Source: Mycobacterium basiliense
GTDB taxonomy: Bacteria; Actinomycetota; Actinomycetes; Mycobacteriales; Mycobacteriaceae
Assembly (NCBI RefSeq): GCF_900292015.1
Contig: NZ_LR130759.1
Location: 1,612,001 to 1,676,000 of the forward strand
Reading direction: 5' to 3'
DNA: 64,000 bases
This document shows, piece by piece, positions 1 through 6,765 of the stretch; the stretch's first letter is position 1; the number at the start of each line of letters is the position of its first letter. Below the pieces are notes generated by a model that was not told the origin of the DNA, made no database searches, and saw only the letters and a list, made by a program, of their open reading frames with translations. The position numbers were made by a program, and so were the translations under genes.

Positions 1-1
1 C

Positions 2-1042
2 GCCGCCTTGGACAAGAACGCCCAGCTGGACAAGTTGATCGAGACCGGCTACGTGACGCCGCACTGGCCCAAACCGTGGGGTCGCGCCGCGGATGCGGTG
101 GAGCAGTTGGTGATTGAGGAGGAGTTCCGCAAGGCCGGTATCAAGCGCCCGGACTACTCGATCACCGGCTGGGTGATCTTGACGCTAATTCAGCATGGAA
201 CTCCGTGGCAAATAGAAAGATTCGTGGAGAAGGCGCTGCGTCAGGAGGAGGTTTGGTGCCAGCTGTTCTCCGAGCCGGAGGCCGGGTCGGATGCGGCGTC
301 GGTGAAGACCCGGGCCACTCGGGTGGACGGCGGCTGGAAGATCAACGGGCAGAAGGTATGGACCAGCGGCGCGCAGTACTGTGCCCGCGGGCTGGCCACC
401 GTGCGTACCGATCCCGACGTCCCTAAACACGCCGGCATCACCACCGTGATCATCGACATGAAGTCGCCCGGAGTGGAGGTACGGCCGCTGCGGCAGATCA
501 CCGGCGGCTCGGAATTCAACGAGGTGTTCTTCAACGATGTGTTCGTGCCCGACGAAGACGTCGTCGGCGCGCCCAACTCCGGGTGGACGGTCGCGCGGGC
601 GACGCTGGGCAACGAGCGAGTCAGCATCGGCGGCAGTGGAGGTTACTACGAGGGTCTGGCCGCCAGGCTGGTGCAGCTGGCGCAACGGGGAGCGGGCCGG
701 TTGGCCGGGGCCGAGATCCGGGTTGGTGCATTTCTGGCCGAAGATCACGCGTTGCGGCTGCTGAACCTGCGTCGTGCCGCGCGCAGTGTCGAGGGAGCGG
801 GCCCGGGTCCGGAAGGCAACGTCACCAAGCTCAAACTGGCCGAGCACATGGTGGAGGGGGCGGCCATCTCGGCGGCCTCGTTGGGGCCGGAGATCGCGGT
901 GCTCGACGGGCCCGGCGTAGCGGTCGGCCGGATGGTCATGGGCGCCCGCGGCATGGCGATCGCGGGTGGTACCTCGGAAGTGACGCGCAACCAGATTGCC
1001 GAGCGGATTCTCGGCATGCCACGCGACCCGCTGATCAACTAG
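2..1042 (+). CDS. fadE22: Acyl-CoA dehydrogenase FadE22, C-terminal part (cut by window start)
   Basis: FAD-dependent acyl-CoA dehydrogenase that introduces the alpha-beta double bond in fatty acyl-CoA or related thioesters. The frame is already open at the window edge (codons read A-A-L-D-K before any start), so the gene begins upstream. Visible family signatures are FSEPEAGSDAAS and WTSGAQYC in the middle domain and GGTSEVTRNQIAERILG at the C-terminus, where acyl-CoA dehydrogenases contact the FAD of the partner subunit. From memory M. tuberculosis FadE22 is a double-length protein of about 720 residues, so the 346 codons seen would be its back half. It ends just before a long inverted repeat and converges on the DUF35 gene. 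Family sure; symbol rests on synteny with the downstream GntR and cyp136 genes. Confidence 0.88.
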   Translation, partial: AALDKNAQLDKLIETGYVTPHWPKPWGRAADAVEQLVIEEEFRKAGIKRPDYSITGWVILTLIQHGTPWQIERFVEKALRQEEVWCQLFSEPEAGSDAASVKTRATRVDGGWKINGQKVWTSGAQYCARGLATVRTDPDVPKHAGITTVIIDMKSPGVEVRPLRQITGGSEFNEVFFNDVFVPDEDVVGAPNSGWTVARATLGNERVSIGGSGGYYEGLAARLVQLAQRGAGRLAGAEIRVGAFLAEDHALRLLNLRRAARSVEGAGPGPEGNVTKLKLAEHMVEGAAISAASLGPEIAVLDGPGVAVGRMVMGARGMAIAGGTSEVTRNQIAERILGMPRDPLIN

Positions 1043-1052
1043 GTTCCGGCCC

Positions 1053-1114
1053 GGCGAGCAGACACAGAATCGCATCAGAAGTGCCAATCAGATGCGATTC
1101 TGTGTCTGCTCGCC
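1053..1114. repeat. Long inverted repeat, copy 1 of 3
   Basis: Perfect 24-bp inverted repeat: left arm 1053-1076 starting GGCGAGCAGACACAG, right arm 1091-1114 its exact reverse complement, loop of 14 nt. It lies between the convergent ends of fadE22 and the DUF35 gene, so it could stop transcription from both sides, although no T tract follows. Copies 2 and 3 (37306-37363 and 44824-44881) share the outer 20 bp, but where they have GACGCAG/CTGCGTC this copy has GACACAG/CTGTGTC, a paired change that keeps the stem. Confidence 0.9.
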
Positions 1115-1134
1115 AGTGGCCCGCAAGCCGGTGA

Positions 1135-1491
1135 TCAACGCGTGGCCGGCGCGAACAATGGCGCCCCGCCACCACCCCGGTCTCCACGGAGCACGACGGG
1201 CATTCCACACCGCACCGCATCGGGCTCGCAATCGACGATGTTGGCGGCCACCCGCAGCCCGCGCTGTTCATCGAGTTCCACCAGGGCGATCACATAGGGC
1301 GTCGGGATGTCCGGGTTATACGGGTGGTAGTTGACCGTGAAGGTGAACACGATGCCCTGCCCGGACACCGGCCGTACCACCAGCGGTGCGCCGCAGTCCG
1401 GGCATTCTCCGGTCGCGGGATGCGCCCAGCGGGCGCAAGCCTCGCAGCGCTCGACGAGCAACGGCGAGGTCGGCTCGGCGGACACGATCAA
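1135..1491 (-). CDS. DUF35 OB-fold / zinc-ribbon protein (thiolase or aldolase partner)
   Basis: Small acyl-CoA-associated protein of 118 residues. The N-terminus has a rubredoxin-like zinc ribbon with two CxxC pairs (CEAC and CPDC), followed by an OB-fold stretch with the typical GxxxTFTVNYHPY segment. DUF35 proteins form complexes with thiolase-like enzymes such as the Ltp2 retro-aldolase in steroid side-chain degradation, or with HMG-CoA synthase. The divergent neighbour is exactly such a thiolase-like protein, which supports a two-subunit enzyme. The 1491 start would be TTG; a GTG at 1485 (protein M-S-A-E-P-T) is the better candidate because it leaves the inverted repeat at 1487-1510 outside the coding region. 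Confidence 0.8.
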   Translation of the reverse strand: MIVSAEPTSPLLVERCEACARWAHPATGECPDCGAPLVVRPVSGQGIVFTFTVNYHPYNPDIPTPYVIALVELDEQRGLRVAANIVDCEPDAVRCGMPVVLRGDRGGGGAPLFAPATR

Positions 1492-1510
1492 TACAGTACA
1501 CTCTATTGAT
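1487..1510. promoter_or_regulatory. Candidate operator between divergent DUF35 and thiolase genes
   Basis: ATCAATA (1487-1493) and TATTGAT (1504-1510) form a perfect 7-bp inverted repeat with a 10-nt spacer containing TACAGT/TACACT, which resemble actinobacterial -10 boxes. It is the only AT-rich stretch between the divergent starts. The GntR gene downstream is the nearest regulator, but that link is inference. Confidence 0.5.
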
Positions 1511-1541
1511 TCTGGTGGACCTGGTCTGGTGGGCGGTGCGG

Positions 1542-2735
1542 ATGAAGTATTTCGAGCAGGACGCGATCCTGTCCGGCATCGGCATCTCGCGGATCGGCCG
1601 TCGCACCGGCATACCGGGGCTCGAGCTGACCATGGCGGCGGTGCGGGCCGCCATCGATGATGCGGGCCTGACCGCGGCCGACATCGACGGGATCGCGACG
1701 TTGGGCGACACCCCGGCCGGCGAGGTCAACGCCGAACTGCGGATCGATGCCGTGGACTGCGGGAGCGGGTTCGGCACCGGTGGTCTGCTGAGCCCGGTGA
1801 TGTCGGCGTGCCGGGCTGTCGCCGAGCGGCGTGCTCGTCATGTGATCGTCTACCGGACCATCCAAATGCTCGGCGGCACCGTGCCGGTAACACCTCAGCA
1901 GGACGCACCGGCCCCACCGCTTGCGCGCATGCTGGAAGTCCCCGAAGGGGCTCCGCGTCCCGCCGTCGGGCCGATGGACGACATCACCGATCTCATTGCG
2001 GCCCAGGCCTACTCCGCCGCGAATTGGTTGGCGCTGAACTGTCGCCGGCACATGGAGCTGTACGGCACCACCAAGCAGCAGTTGGGCTGGGTCGCGCTCA
2101 ACGGCCGGCGGAATGCGGCATTGAATCCCCTTGCCGTCTACCGCGAACCGATAACGATGGCTGATTATCTGGGTGCGCGACCGGTTTCGACGCCGTTCGG
2201 ACTGCTGGACTGTGATGTGCCGATCGATGGCTCCATCGCGGTGGTGGTGTCCGGTGCGGAGTATGCGCGCGATTGTCCGCACCGCGCCGTGGCCGTTGCG
2301 GCGATCGGCGGATCCGACGGCGCCGGCGGTTGGTTTCATCGCGACGATTACCCCAAGATGGCGATGTCGGACGCGGCGGCGCAGATGTGGTCCCGGACGG
2401 ATTTCACTCCGGCCGACCTCGACGTGGCGCAGCTCTACGACGGCTTCACGTTTCTGACCATCGCCTGGTTGGAGGCCCTCGGCATATGTGCCGACGGCGA
2501 CGGCGGACCGTTCGTCGAGGACGGGACGCGGATAGCGCGTGACGGCGAGCTACCGCTCAACACTTACGGGGGGCAGCTTTCGGCGGGGCGCATGCACGGC
2601 TACTGGGCGCTGCATGAAGGGTGTCTGCAGCTACGGGGTGAGGCCGGACCGCGGCAGCTAGCGAAACGCCCAGAGGTCGGCGTGGTCTCGGTGGGTGGTG
2701 GTCCCGTCGCGGGATGCATGCTGCTCACATGTTGA
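1542..2735 (+). CDS. Thiolase-like (SCP-x / Ltp2 type) protein
   Basis: Thiolase-superfamily protein of 397 residues, closest in character to the lipid-transfer/acetyl-CoA acetyltransferase branch that includes Ltp2 aldolases. Evidence: LSGIGISRIGRRTG at the N-terminus, DCGSGFGTGG in the nucleophile region, the LYDGFTFLTIAWLEALG segment, NTYGGQLSAGRMHGYWALHEG, and a C-terminal VVSVGGGPVAGCMLL. Members of this branch may lack classic Claisen condensation and instead cleave beta-hydroxyacyl-CoA. The ATG at 1542 gives the usual N-terminus; a GTG at 1536 is the alternative, and longer forms would read through the promoter and the divergent gene. Its stop overlaps the start region of the GntR gene, so these two are co-transcribed. 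I recall no thiolase at this position in H37Rv, so it looks like an insertion. Confidence 0.8.
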   Translation: MKYFEQDAILSGIGISRIGRRTGIPGLELTMAAVRAAIDDAGLTAADIDGIATLGDTPAGEVNAELRIDAVDCGSGFGTGGLLSPVMSACRAVAERRARHVIVYRTIQMLGGTVPVTPQQDAPAPPLARMLEVPEGAPRPAVGPMDDITDLIAAQAYSAANWLALNCRRHMELYGTTKQQLGWVALNGRRNAALNPLAVYREPITMADYLGARPVSTPFGLLDCDVPIDGSIAVVVSGAEYARDCPHRAVAVAAIGGSDGAGGWFHRDDYPKMAMSDAAAQMWSRTDFTPADLDVAQLYDGFTFLTIAWLEALGICADGDGGPFVEDGTRIARDGELPLNTYGGQLSAGRMHGYWALHEGCLQLRGEAGPRQLAKRPEVGVVSVGGGPVAGCMLLTC

Positions 2736-4234
2736 CTCAGCCGGGCGCCGCTGACGTGAATCTGCAGCCGGACACGGTTCGGACGGACAAGCGAGCGGCG
2801 AAGATCGCCCGTTGCATCGAGGCCGACATTGTCCGTCGCGGTTGGACGGTTGGGGAATCGCTGGGTTCGGAAAGAGCCCTGCAACAACGCTATGGGGCAA
2901 GTCGATCGGTGCTGCGCGAAGCGGTTCGGCTGGTCGAGCACCACCAGGTCGCGCGGATGCGCCGCGGGCCCAACGGTGGGCTGCTGATCTGTGCCCCCGA
3001 CGCCGGGCCTGCCACCCGCGCTGTCGTCATCTACCTCGAGTATGTGGGCACCACGTTGAGTGACCTGCTCGATGCCCGTCTGGTACTCGAGCCGCTCGCG
3101 GCGTCGCTGGCAGCGGAGCATATCGACGAGGCCGGCATCGATCGGTTGCGAGCCGTTTTACTCGCCGAGGAACAGCAGAAGCCGGGTCTCCCCGCGGCGC
3201 GCGACGAGTTTCACGTCGCGCTCGCCCAGCAATCGAAAAATCCTGTCCTGCAACTGTTTATCGAAGTACTGATGAGGATGACCAGGAGATACGCTGCACG
3301 CACCGACTCGGCAACCGTGGCCAACGAGACGGCGCGGGTGGCGGTCGATCACGTGCACCACGACCACTCGGAAATAGCGGCGGCCGTGACCGCGGGCGAT
3401 TCGGCGCGCGCCAAGACGCTGAGCGAGCGACACGCGCAAGCGGTGACCAGTTGGTTGCGGGATCACCAGGACGGCGCCGGGTCCAGGCCGGCGCGGGCGC
3501 CGGGCCGGGCGCCCAGGCTTGATCACGAGGCGCCCCGTGGCAAGCTCGCCGAGGTACTGGCGGCCACGATCGGCGACGACATCGCGGCCAGCGGCTGGCA
3601 GGTCGGTTCGGTCTTTGGGACCGAGACCGGGCTGCTGGAACGTTACCGAGTGAGCCGTGCCGCGTTGCGTGAGGCGGTGCGGCTGCTGGAATATCACGAG
3701 ATTGCCCAGATGCGCCGCGGGCCTGGCGGTGGGCTGGTGGTGACACGGCCCCGGGCGCAAGCCAGCATCGACACCATTGCGCTGTACTTGCAGTACCGCA
3801 AGCCGAGCCGGGAAGACCTACGCGGTGTGCGCGAGGTCATCGAGATTGCCAACGTGGCCAACCTTGTCCAGCTCCGCGCCGAACCGCGGGTGCAGACCGT
3901 GCTCGACGAGTTGCGGCCGCCCAGGGATTTCATCTCCGTCGATGCCGGAGATGTCGTCGATGCCCGTAAGGCCGCGGTCGAGGAATTTCGGTTTCATATC
4001 GGACTGGCCCACCTAGCCGGCAATGCGCTGCTGGACCTGTTCCTGCGGATAATCGTCGAGCTGTTTCACCGTCATTGGTCCAGCACCGGGCAAGAGCAGC
4101 CGACCTGGAGCGACGTCGTCGCCGTCGAACACGCCCACCTACGGATTCTCGACGCGATCAACCACGGTGACGACAGCCTGGCCCGATACCGCATCCGTCG
4201 TCACCTCGACGCGGCAGCTTCATGGTGGTTGTAG
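2714..4234 (+). CDS. Duplicated GntR/FadR-type transcriptional regulator
   Basis: Single protein containing two complete FadR-like regulators in tandem. Half 1 (about residues 20-250) has a winged helix with RYGASRSVLREAVRLVEHHQVARMRRGPNGG; half 2 (about residues 270-500) repeats it as RYRVSRAALREAVRLLEYHEIAQMRRGPGGG. Each is followed by an alpha-helical FCD ligand domain with the expected acidic and histidine positions (DEFHVALA; EFRFHIGLAHLAG). FCD domains bind acyl-CoA or small carboxylates, fitting control of the neighbouring fadE22/thiolase genes. M. tuberculosis Rv3060c has the same double build at this locus. The ATG at 2729 overlaps the thiolase stop (ATGTTGA) and is as likely as 2714. 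Confidence 0.87.
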   Translation: MHAAHMLTQPGAADVNLQPDTVRTDKRAAKIARCIEADIVRRGWTVGESLGSERALQQRYGASRSVLREAVRLVEHHQVARMRRGPNGGLLICAPDAGPATRAVVIYLEYVGTTLSDLLDARLVLEPLAASLAAEHIDEAGIDRLRAVLLAEEQQKPGLPAARDEFHVALAQQSKNPVLQLFIEVLMRMTRRYAARTDSATVANETARVAVDHVHHDHSEIAAAVTAGDSARAKTLSERHAQAVTSWLRDHQDGAGSRPARAPGRAPRLDHEAPRGKLAEVLAATIGDDIAASGWQVGSVFGTETGLLERYRVSRAALREAVRLLEYHEIAQMRRGPGGGLVVTRPRAQASIDTIALYLQYRKPSREDLRGVREVIEIANVANLVQLRAEPRVQTVLDELRPPRDFISVDAGDVVDARKAAVEEFRFHIGLAHLAGNALLDLFLRIIVELFHRHWSSTGQEQPTWSDVVAVEHAHLRILDAINHGDDSLARYRIRRHLDAAASWWL

Positions 4235-4355
4235 CGCCAAACCGCAGCTTCCAGAATTTGCACAGCTCACGCATATCCACCGCACTGGGCGGGTATGTAG
4301 GTATCCAACGGGGTAGTCGGCCCAGCGGAGTGCCGGCACAGGTTGGAGCGCTGAC

Positions 4356-5345
4356 ATGACAATGAGCGTGCAGAGCACGGGGGGCACGGAGACCGAGCAC
4401 GGTGGTTTCGTCCACTCCGCGCTGCTGTATCACTCCCAACGGGAGTATCTGGAGTGCGTCGCAACGTTCATCGGCGACGGAATCGCAATGGGGGAGCCGG
4501 TTCTGGTCGCGGTTCCGGGGGATCGGCTTGAATTGGTGCGCGCGTTGCCACGGCGCGTGTTCCCGCCTTCGGTCGCCCAACTGCGGATGGTCGACATCAC
4601 GGAGGTAGCTCGTAATCCAAGCCGGTTTCTGGCGATAGCGAATTCCTTCCTGGCGAAATACGCCGATCGGCGGGTGCGGATCGTCGGCCAGCTTGTCTGG
4701 CCGGGGCGCACGGCCGACGAGTGTCTGGCTTGTGTGCAGCATGAGGCGCTGGTCAATGGGGCGCTGGCAAATAAGCGTGTGACGGCCCTGTGTCTCTACG
4801 ACGCGGAGCGGATGCAGGACGATGTGCTGGCGGCCGCACGCGCGACCCACCCATTGTTATGGAAGTGCGGGTCGGTGCACCGAAGCGCCGACTATGCGCC
4901 GGAGGAGGTTTTGGCGCGGTGCAATCAGCCGCTGCCGTCGAATCCGGGAGCGGTGACTTACCTGGTGCGCGGGGGCGCAGACCTGCGGCCCGCACGGTCG
5001 TTTGCCATCGACTACGCGGGATGGGTCGGCTTGTCGCAGGAGGGCCTCAAAGATCTACAGCTGATCGCTACCGAGTTGGCCACCAACAGCTTGCAGCATG
5101 CCGGTGGTGCCTGCCGGCTGGCCTTCTGGCGACACGATGAGCATCTGGTCTGTGAAGCGCGCGACGACGGACAACTCAACGATCCGCTGGTGGGCCGTCG
5201 GCCGCCCGGTGGCACCGGAACCGCTAGCCGGGGCCTGTTTCTGGTCAACGCGATGGCGGATCTGGTGCGTACCCACACCACCGCAAAAGGAACGACCATC
5301 CAGGCATATCTGCGGCTAAGCCCAATGCCGAAGCAGATGGGCTAG
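4356..5345 (+). CDS. MEDS sensor domain fused to anti-sigma-type HATPase
   Basis: Two-domain regulator of 329 residues. Residues about 20-165 form a MEDS domain (HSALLYHSQREYLE near the start), a sensory module first described in DcmR-type proteins. Residues about 195-325 are an RsbW/SpoIIAB-like histidine-kinase ATPase domain: N-box ELATNSLQHAGG near residue 242, G1-like DDGQLND near 268 and the lid/G2 region GGTGTASRGLFLVNAMADLV. In this family the ATPase usually binds and phosphorylates an anti-sigma antagonist or holds a sigma factor. No sigma factor or STAS antagonist gene lies nearby, so its partner is elsewhere. Domain call is firm, target unknown. Confidence 0.82.
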   Translation: MTMSVQSTGGTETEHGGFVHSALLYHSQREYLECVATFIGDGIAMGEPVLVAVPGDRLELVRALPRRVFPPSVAQLRMVDITEVARNPSRFLAIANSFLAKYADRRVRIVGQLVWPGRTADECLACVQHEALVNGALANKRVTALCLYDAERMQDDVLAAARATHPLLWKCGSVHRSADYAPEEVLARCNQPLPSNPGAVTYLVRGGADLRPARSFAIDYAGWVGLSQEGLKDLQLIATELATNSLQHAGGACRLAFWRHDEHLVCEARDDGQLNDPLVGRRPPGGTGTASRGLFLVNAMADLVRTHTTAKGTTIQAYLRLSPMPKQMG

Positions 5346-5385
5346 CGCAGCGCGGTGGCAAGCAACCCGTCCGACGGGAATGTGG

Positions 5386-5517
5386 TTATCGCGGGAACGA
5401 ACTCGTCATCGTGGGAGCGGGTGGTTCGTTGACCTCGGAGGAGCAGCCGACGGCGAATAGCGCACAGGCCGCAAAGAGCGCAGCTGCCACTAGTCGGAAG
5501 GTTTTGGTCTTTGCCAT
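5386..5517 (-). CDS. Mini-lipoprotein 1 (43 aa)
   Basis: Short gene read on the minus strand: start ATG at 5517, stop TAA at 5386-5388. The 43-residue product has a basic N-terminus (MAKTKTFR), a hydrophobic stretch, a lipobox LFAVGC with the cysteine at about residue 25, and a proline-rich tail ending SSFPR. An AGAAAGG ribosome site sits about 7 nt upstream. The mature peptide would be only about 19 residues, lipid-anchored outside the membrane. It resembles the second small lipoprotein at 5753-5908 in build and tail. Function unknown. Confidence 0.6.
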   Translation of the reverse strand: MAKTKTFRLVAAALFAACALFAVGCSSEVNEPPAPTMTSSFPR

Positions 5518-5752
5518 GGCGGTACCTTTCTGTTGCCGTTCATGAGCGTGGCCGAACATTCTCCGTGCAGTGTTGCGATGCTATAGCCGGTAGTCCTCGC
5601 CGATGCGTCGTTTCCGACTATCGGCGAGGAGTTCCGCGGCGCGAAGCTGGTGAGTCGCCGGCGCGACGCGGACCGACCGCCAACGCGGTCGTCCGGTTAC
5701 CTGTCCAAGCCAACGCGGCCGGGTCCGTCGGACCGCTCGCCGAATTGGCGTA

Positions 5753-5908
5753 CTAACCCTCTTGCCCTGTTGGTTCGGTAAACGTCGGCTCCACGGGGAC
5801 CTCCCGCTGTGCGGTGCAGCCCGCCGCCGCGACCGCTAATGCCGCGGATAGCACCACGACCACCATCCGAACCGCTTGCATTCCTTTGCTGGCTTTTCTC
5901 GCACTCAT
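5753..5908 (-). CDS. Mini-lipoprotein 2 (51 aa)
   Basis: Minus-strand gene of 51 residues starting MSARKASKGMQ, with a hydrophobic segment VVVVLSAALAVAAAGC ending in a lipobox cysteine, and a short acidic/proline tail finishing EPTGQEG. A GGGGG ribosome site lies just before the ATG at 5908; a longer in-frame start at 5962 has no such site. The tail pattern (E..P..PT.T) matches mini-lipoprotein 1, so the two look like paralogues in tandem, 235 nt apart. Function unknown. Confidence 0.6.
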   Translation of the reverse strand: MSARKASKGMQAVRMVVVVLSAALAVAAAGCTAQREVPVEPTFTEPTGQEG

Positions 5909-6079
5909 TGACCGCCCCCTTCGTTTGGCCAGATCACCGGAGTCTGCGATTTCTACCGCCAACAGATGCTATCGCCATCAATTGACGCTGTGAGCGGTTT
6001 TGGCATCTTCCCTCGGTGCCGCGGCTTGATATACGGGCAAACGGGTGAGGCGGCCAAAAAAACGGGTTGCGCGGCCGGT

Positions 6080-6154
6080 ATGCGGCGTCTAGTGTCACCG
6101 TTCGTGCGTCTTCTTGAGCGTGCCGTAGTAGCCAGCACCCGCAGCGGGGTCTGA
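6080..6154 (+). CDS. Possible leader peptide (24 aa) before LeuA-dimer-like gene
   Basis: ATG at 6080 opens a 24-residue frame (MRRLVSPFVRLLERAVVAS...) that ends at TGA 6152-6154. Its three leucine codons are CTA, CTT and CTT, all rare in this G+C-rich sequence, and it contains paired valine codons GTA GTA. Its last third runs into the long hairpin at 6125-6192 and the stop falls in the hairpin loop. This is the layout of an amino-acid attenuator, but no clear ribosome site is visible and translation is unproven. Confidence 0.35.
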   Translation: MRRLVSPFVRLLERAVVASTRSGV

Positions 6155-6192
6155 TCCAGACCGACTCCCCGCTGTGGGTCGGAGGCTACTAC
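6125..6192 (+). promoter_or_regulatory. Long leader hairpin before LeuA-dimer-like gene
   Basis: A 68-nt nested stem: outer arms GTAGTAGCC (6125-6133) and GGCTACTAC (6184-6192); then a 13-bp stem 6137-6149 with 6167-6179 (CAGCGGGG pairing CCCCGCTG plus ACCC/GGGT and one G-T wobble); then a small TCT/AGA hairpin with loop GATCC. It ends 37 nt before the ATG of the next gene. No T tract follows, so it would act on translation or as a protein or RNA switch more than as a simple terminator. Confidence 0.6.
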
Positions 6193-6229
6193 CCGTCGGT
6201 CGCTCCTGCGAATCAGAGAAGACCGGCAC

Positions 6230-6745
6230 ATGTACTCCCCCTCCCTCGATCTGAATTCCAGCGGTGGTTCGCCGCACCAGCCGACTGCCGACGCATGGTT
6301 TTCGGGCCATTTCGGTGTCGGGTTGCCGCGCGGGCTGCGGGAGCAATCCGCCGCGATGTCATGGGATCGCTTCGTCGCGGCCTACGGCCACAACGCAGGT
6401 CCGGTCCGGTTGGGGCACTGGGAGTGCACCGACGCGCGTCGACCTGCCGGGCGGTTGGGTCCGCAGGCCCGCCACTTCCGCGCCATGATCGCAGTGGGAG
6501 ACCGGATGTGCGCGTCGACCGCTGCCGCCGGTGGACCAGTCGCGGCTCTCACCGCGATGCTGCACGGCCGCGGAATTGCGGTGGAGACGCTGAAGTTCCA
6601 TCAGATGCAGGCCGGCGGTTGCACGGCAACCTTCATCCGGGGAACCAACGGAATTCGCGTCGAGTGGGCAATGGGTTGGTCGGTCGATCCGACTCAGTCC
6701 GCGCTGCGCGCGCTGATCGCCTGCGTTAACCGGCTACACGACTGA
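6230..6745 (+). CDS. Stand-alone LeuA regulatory (dimerisation) domain-like protein
   Basis: 171-residue protein resembling the C-terminal leucine-binding/dimer domain of 2-isopropylmalate synthase without the catalytic barrel. Matching features from memory of LeuA: an AGGPVAALTAML segment (LeuA: GNGPLAAFVHAL), then FHQMQAGGCTATFIRG (LeuA: YYEHAMSAG...), then the closing WAMGWSVDPTQSALRALIAC VNR pattern (LeuA: VWGVGI...ASLRAVVSAVNR). The first 60 residues (WFSGHFGVGLPRGLREQ; MSWDRFVAAYG) are not part of that domain. It may sense leucine or modulate LeuA, which is inference. It is preceded by a strongly structured leader. No leucine-biosynthesis gene is adjacent. Confidence 0.65.
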   Translation: MYSPSLDLNSSGGSPHQPTADAWFSGHFGVGLPRGLREQSAAMSWDRFVAAYGHNAGPVRLGHWECTDARRPAGRLGPQARHFRAMIAVGDRMCASTAAAGGPVAALTAMLHGRGIAVETLKFHQMQAGGCTATFIRGTNGIRVEWAMGWSVDPTQSALRALIACVNRLHD

Positions 6746-6765
6746 CGCCCGGCGAAATGAGCCGA

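Noticed and set aside
1386..1541. Longer thiolase start upstream of 1542
   Set aside because: The extension is antisense to the DUF35 gene and crosses the shared promoter; its residues do not look like family sequence.
5511..5756. 81-codon plus-strand frame between the mini-lipoproteins
   Set aside because: No ribosome site and no protein-like pattern; it overlaps the start of mini-lipoprotein 1 on the other strand.
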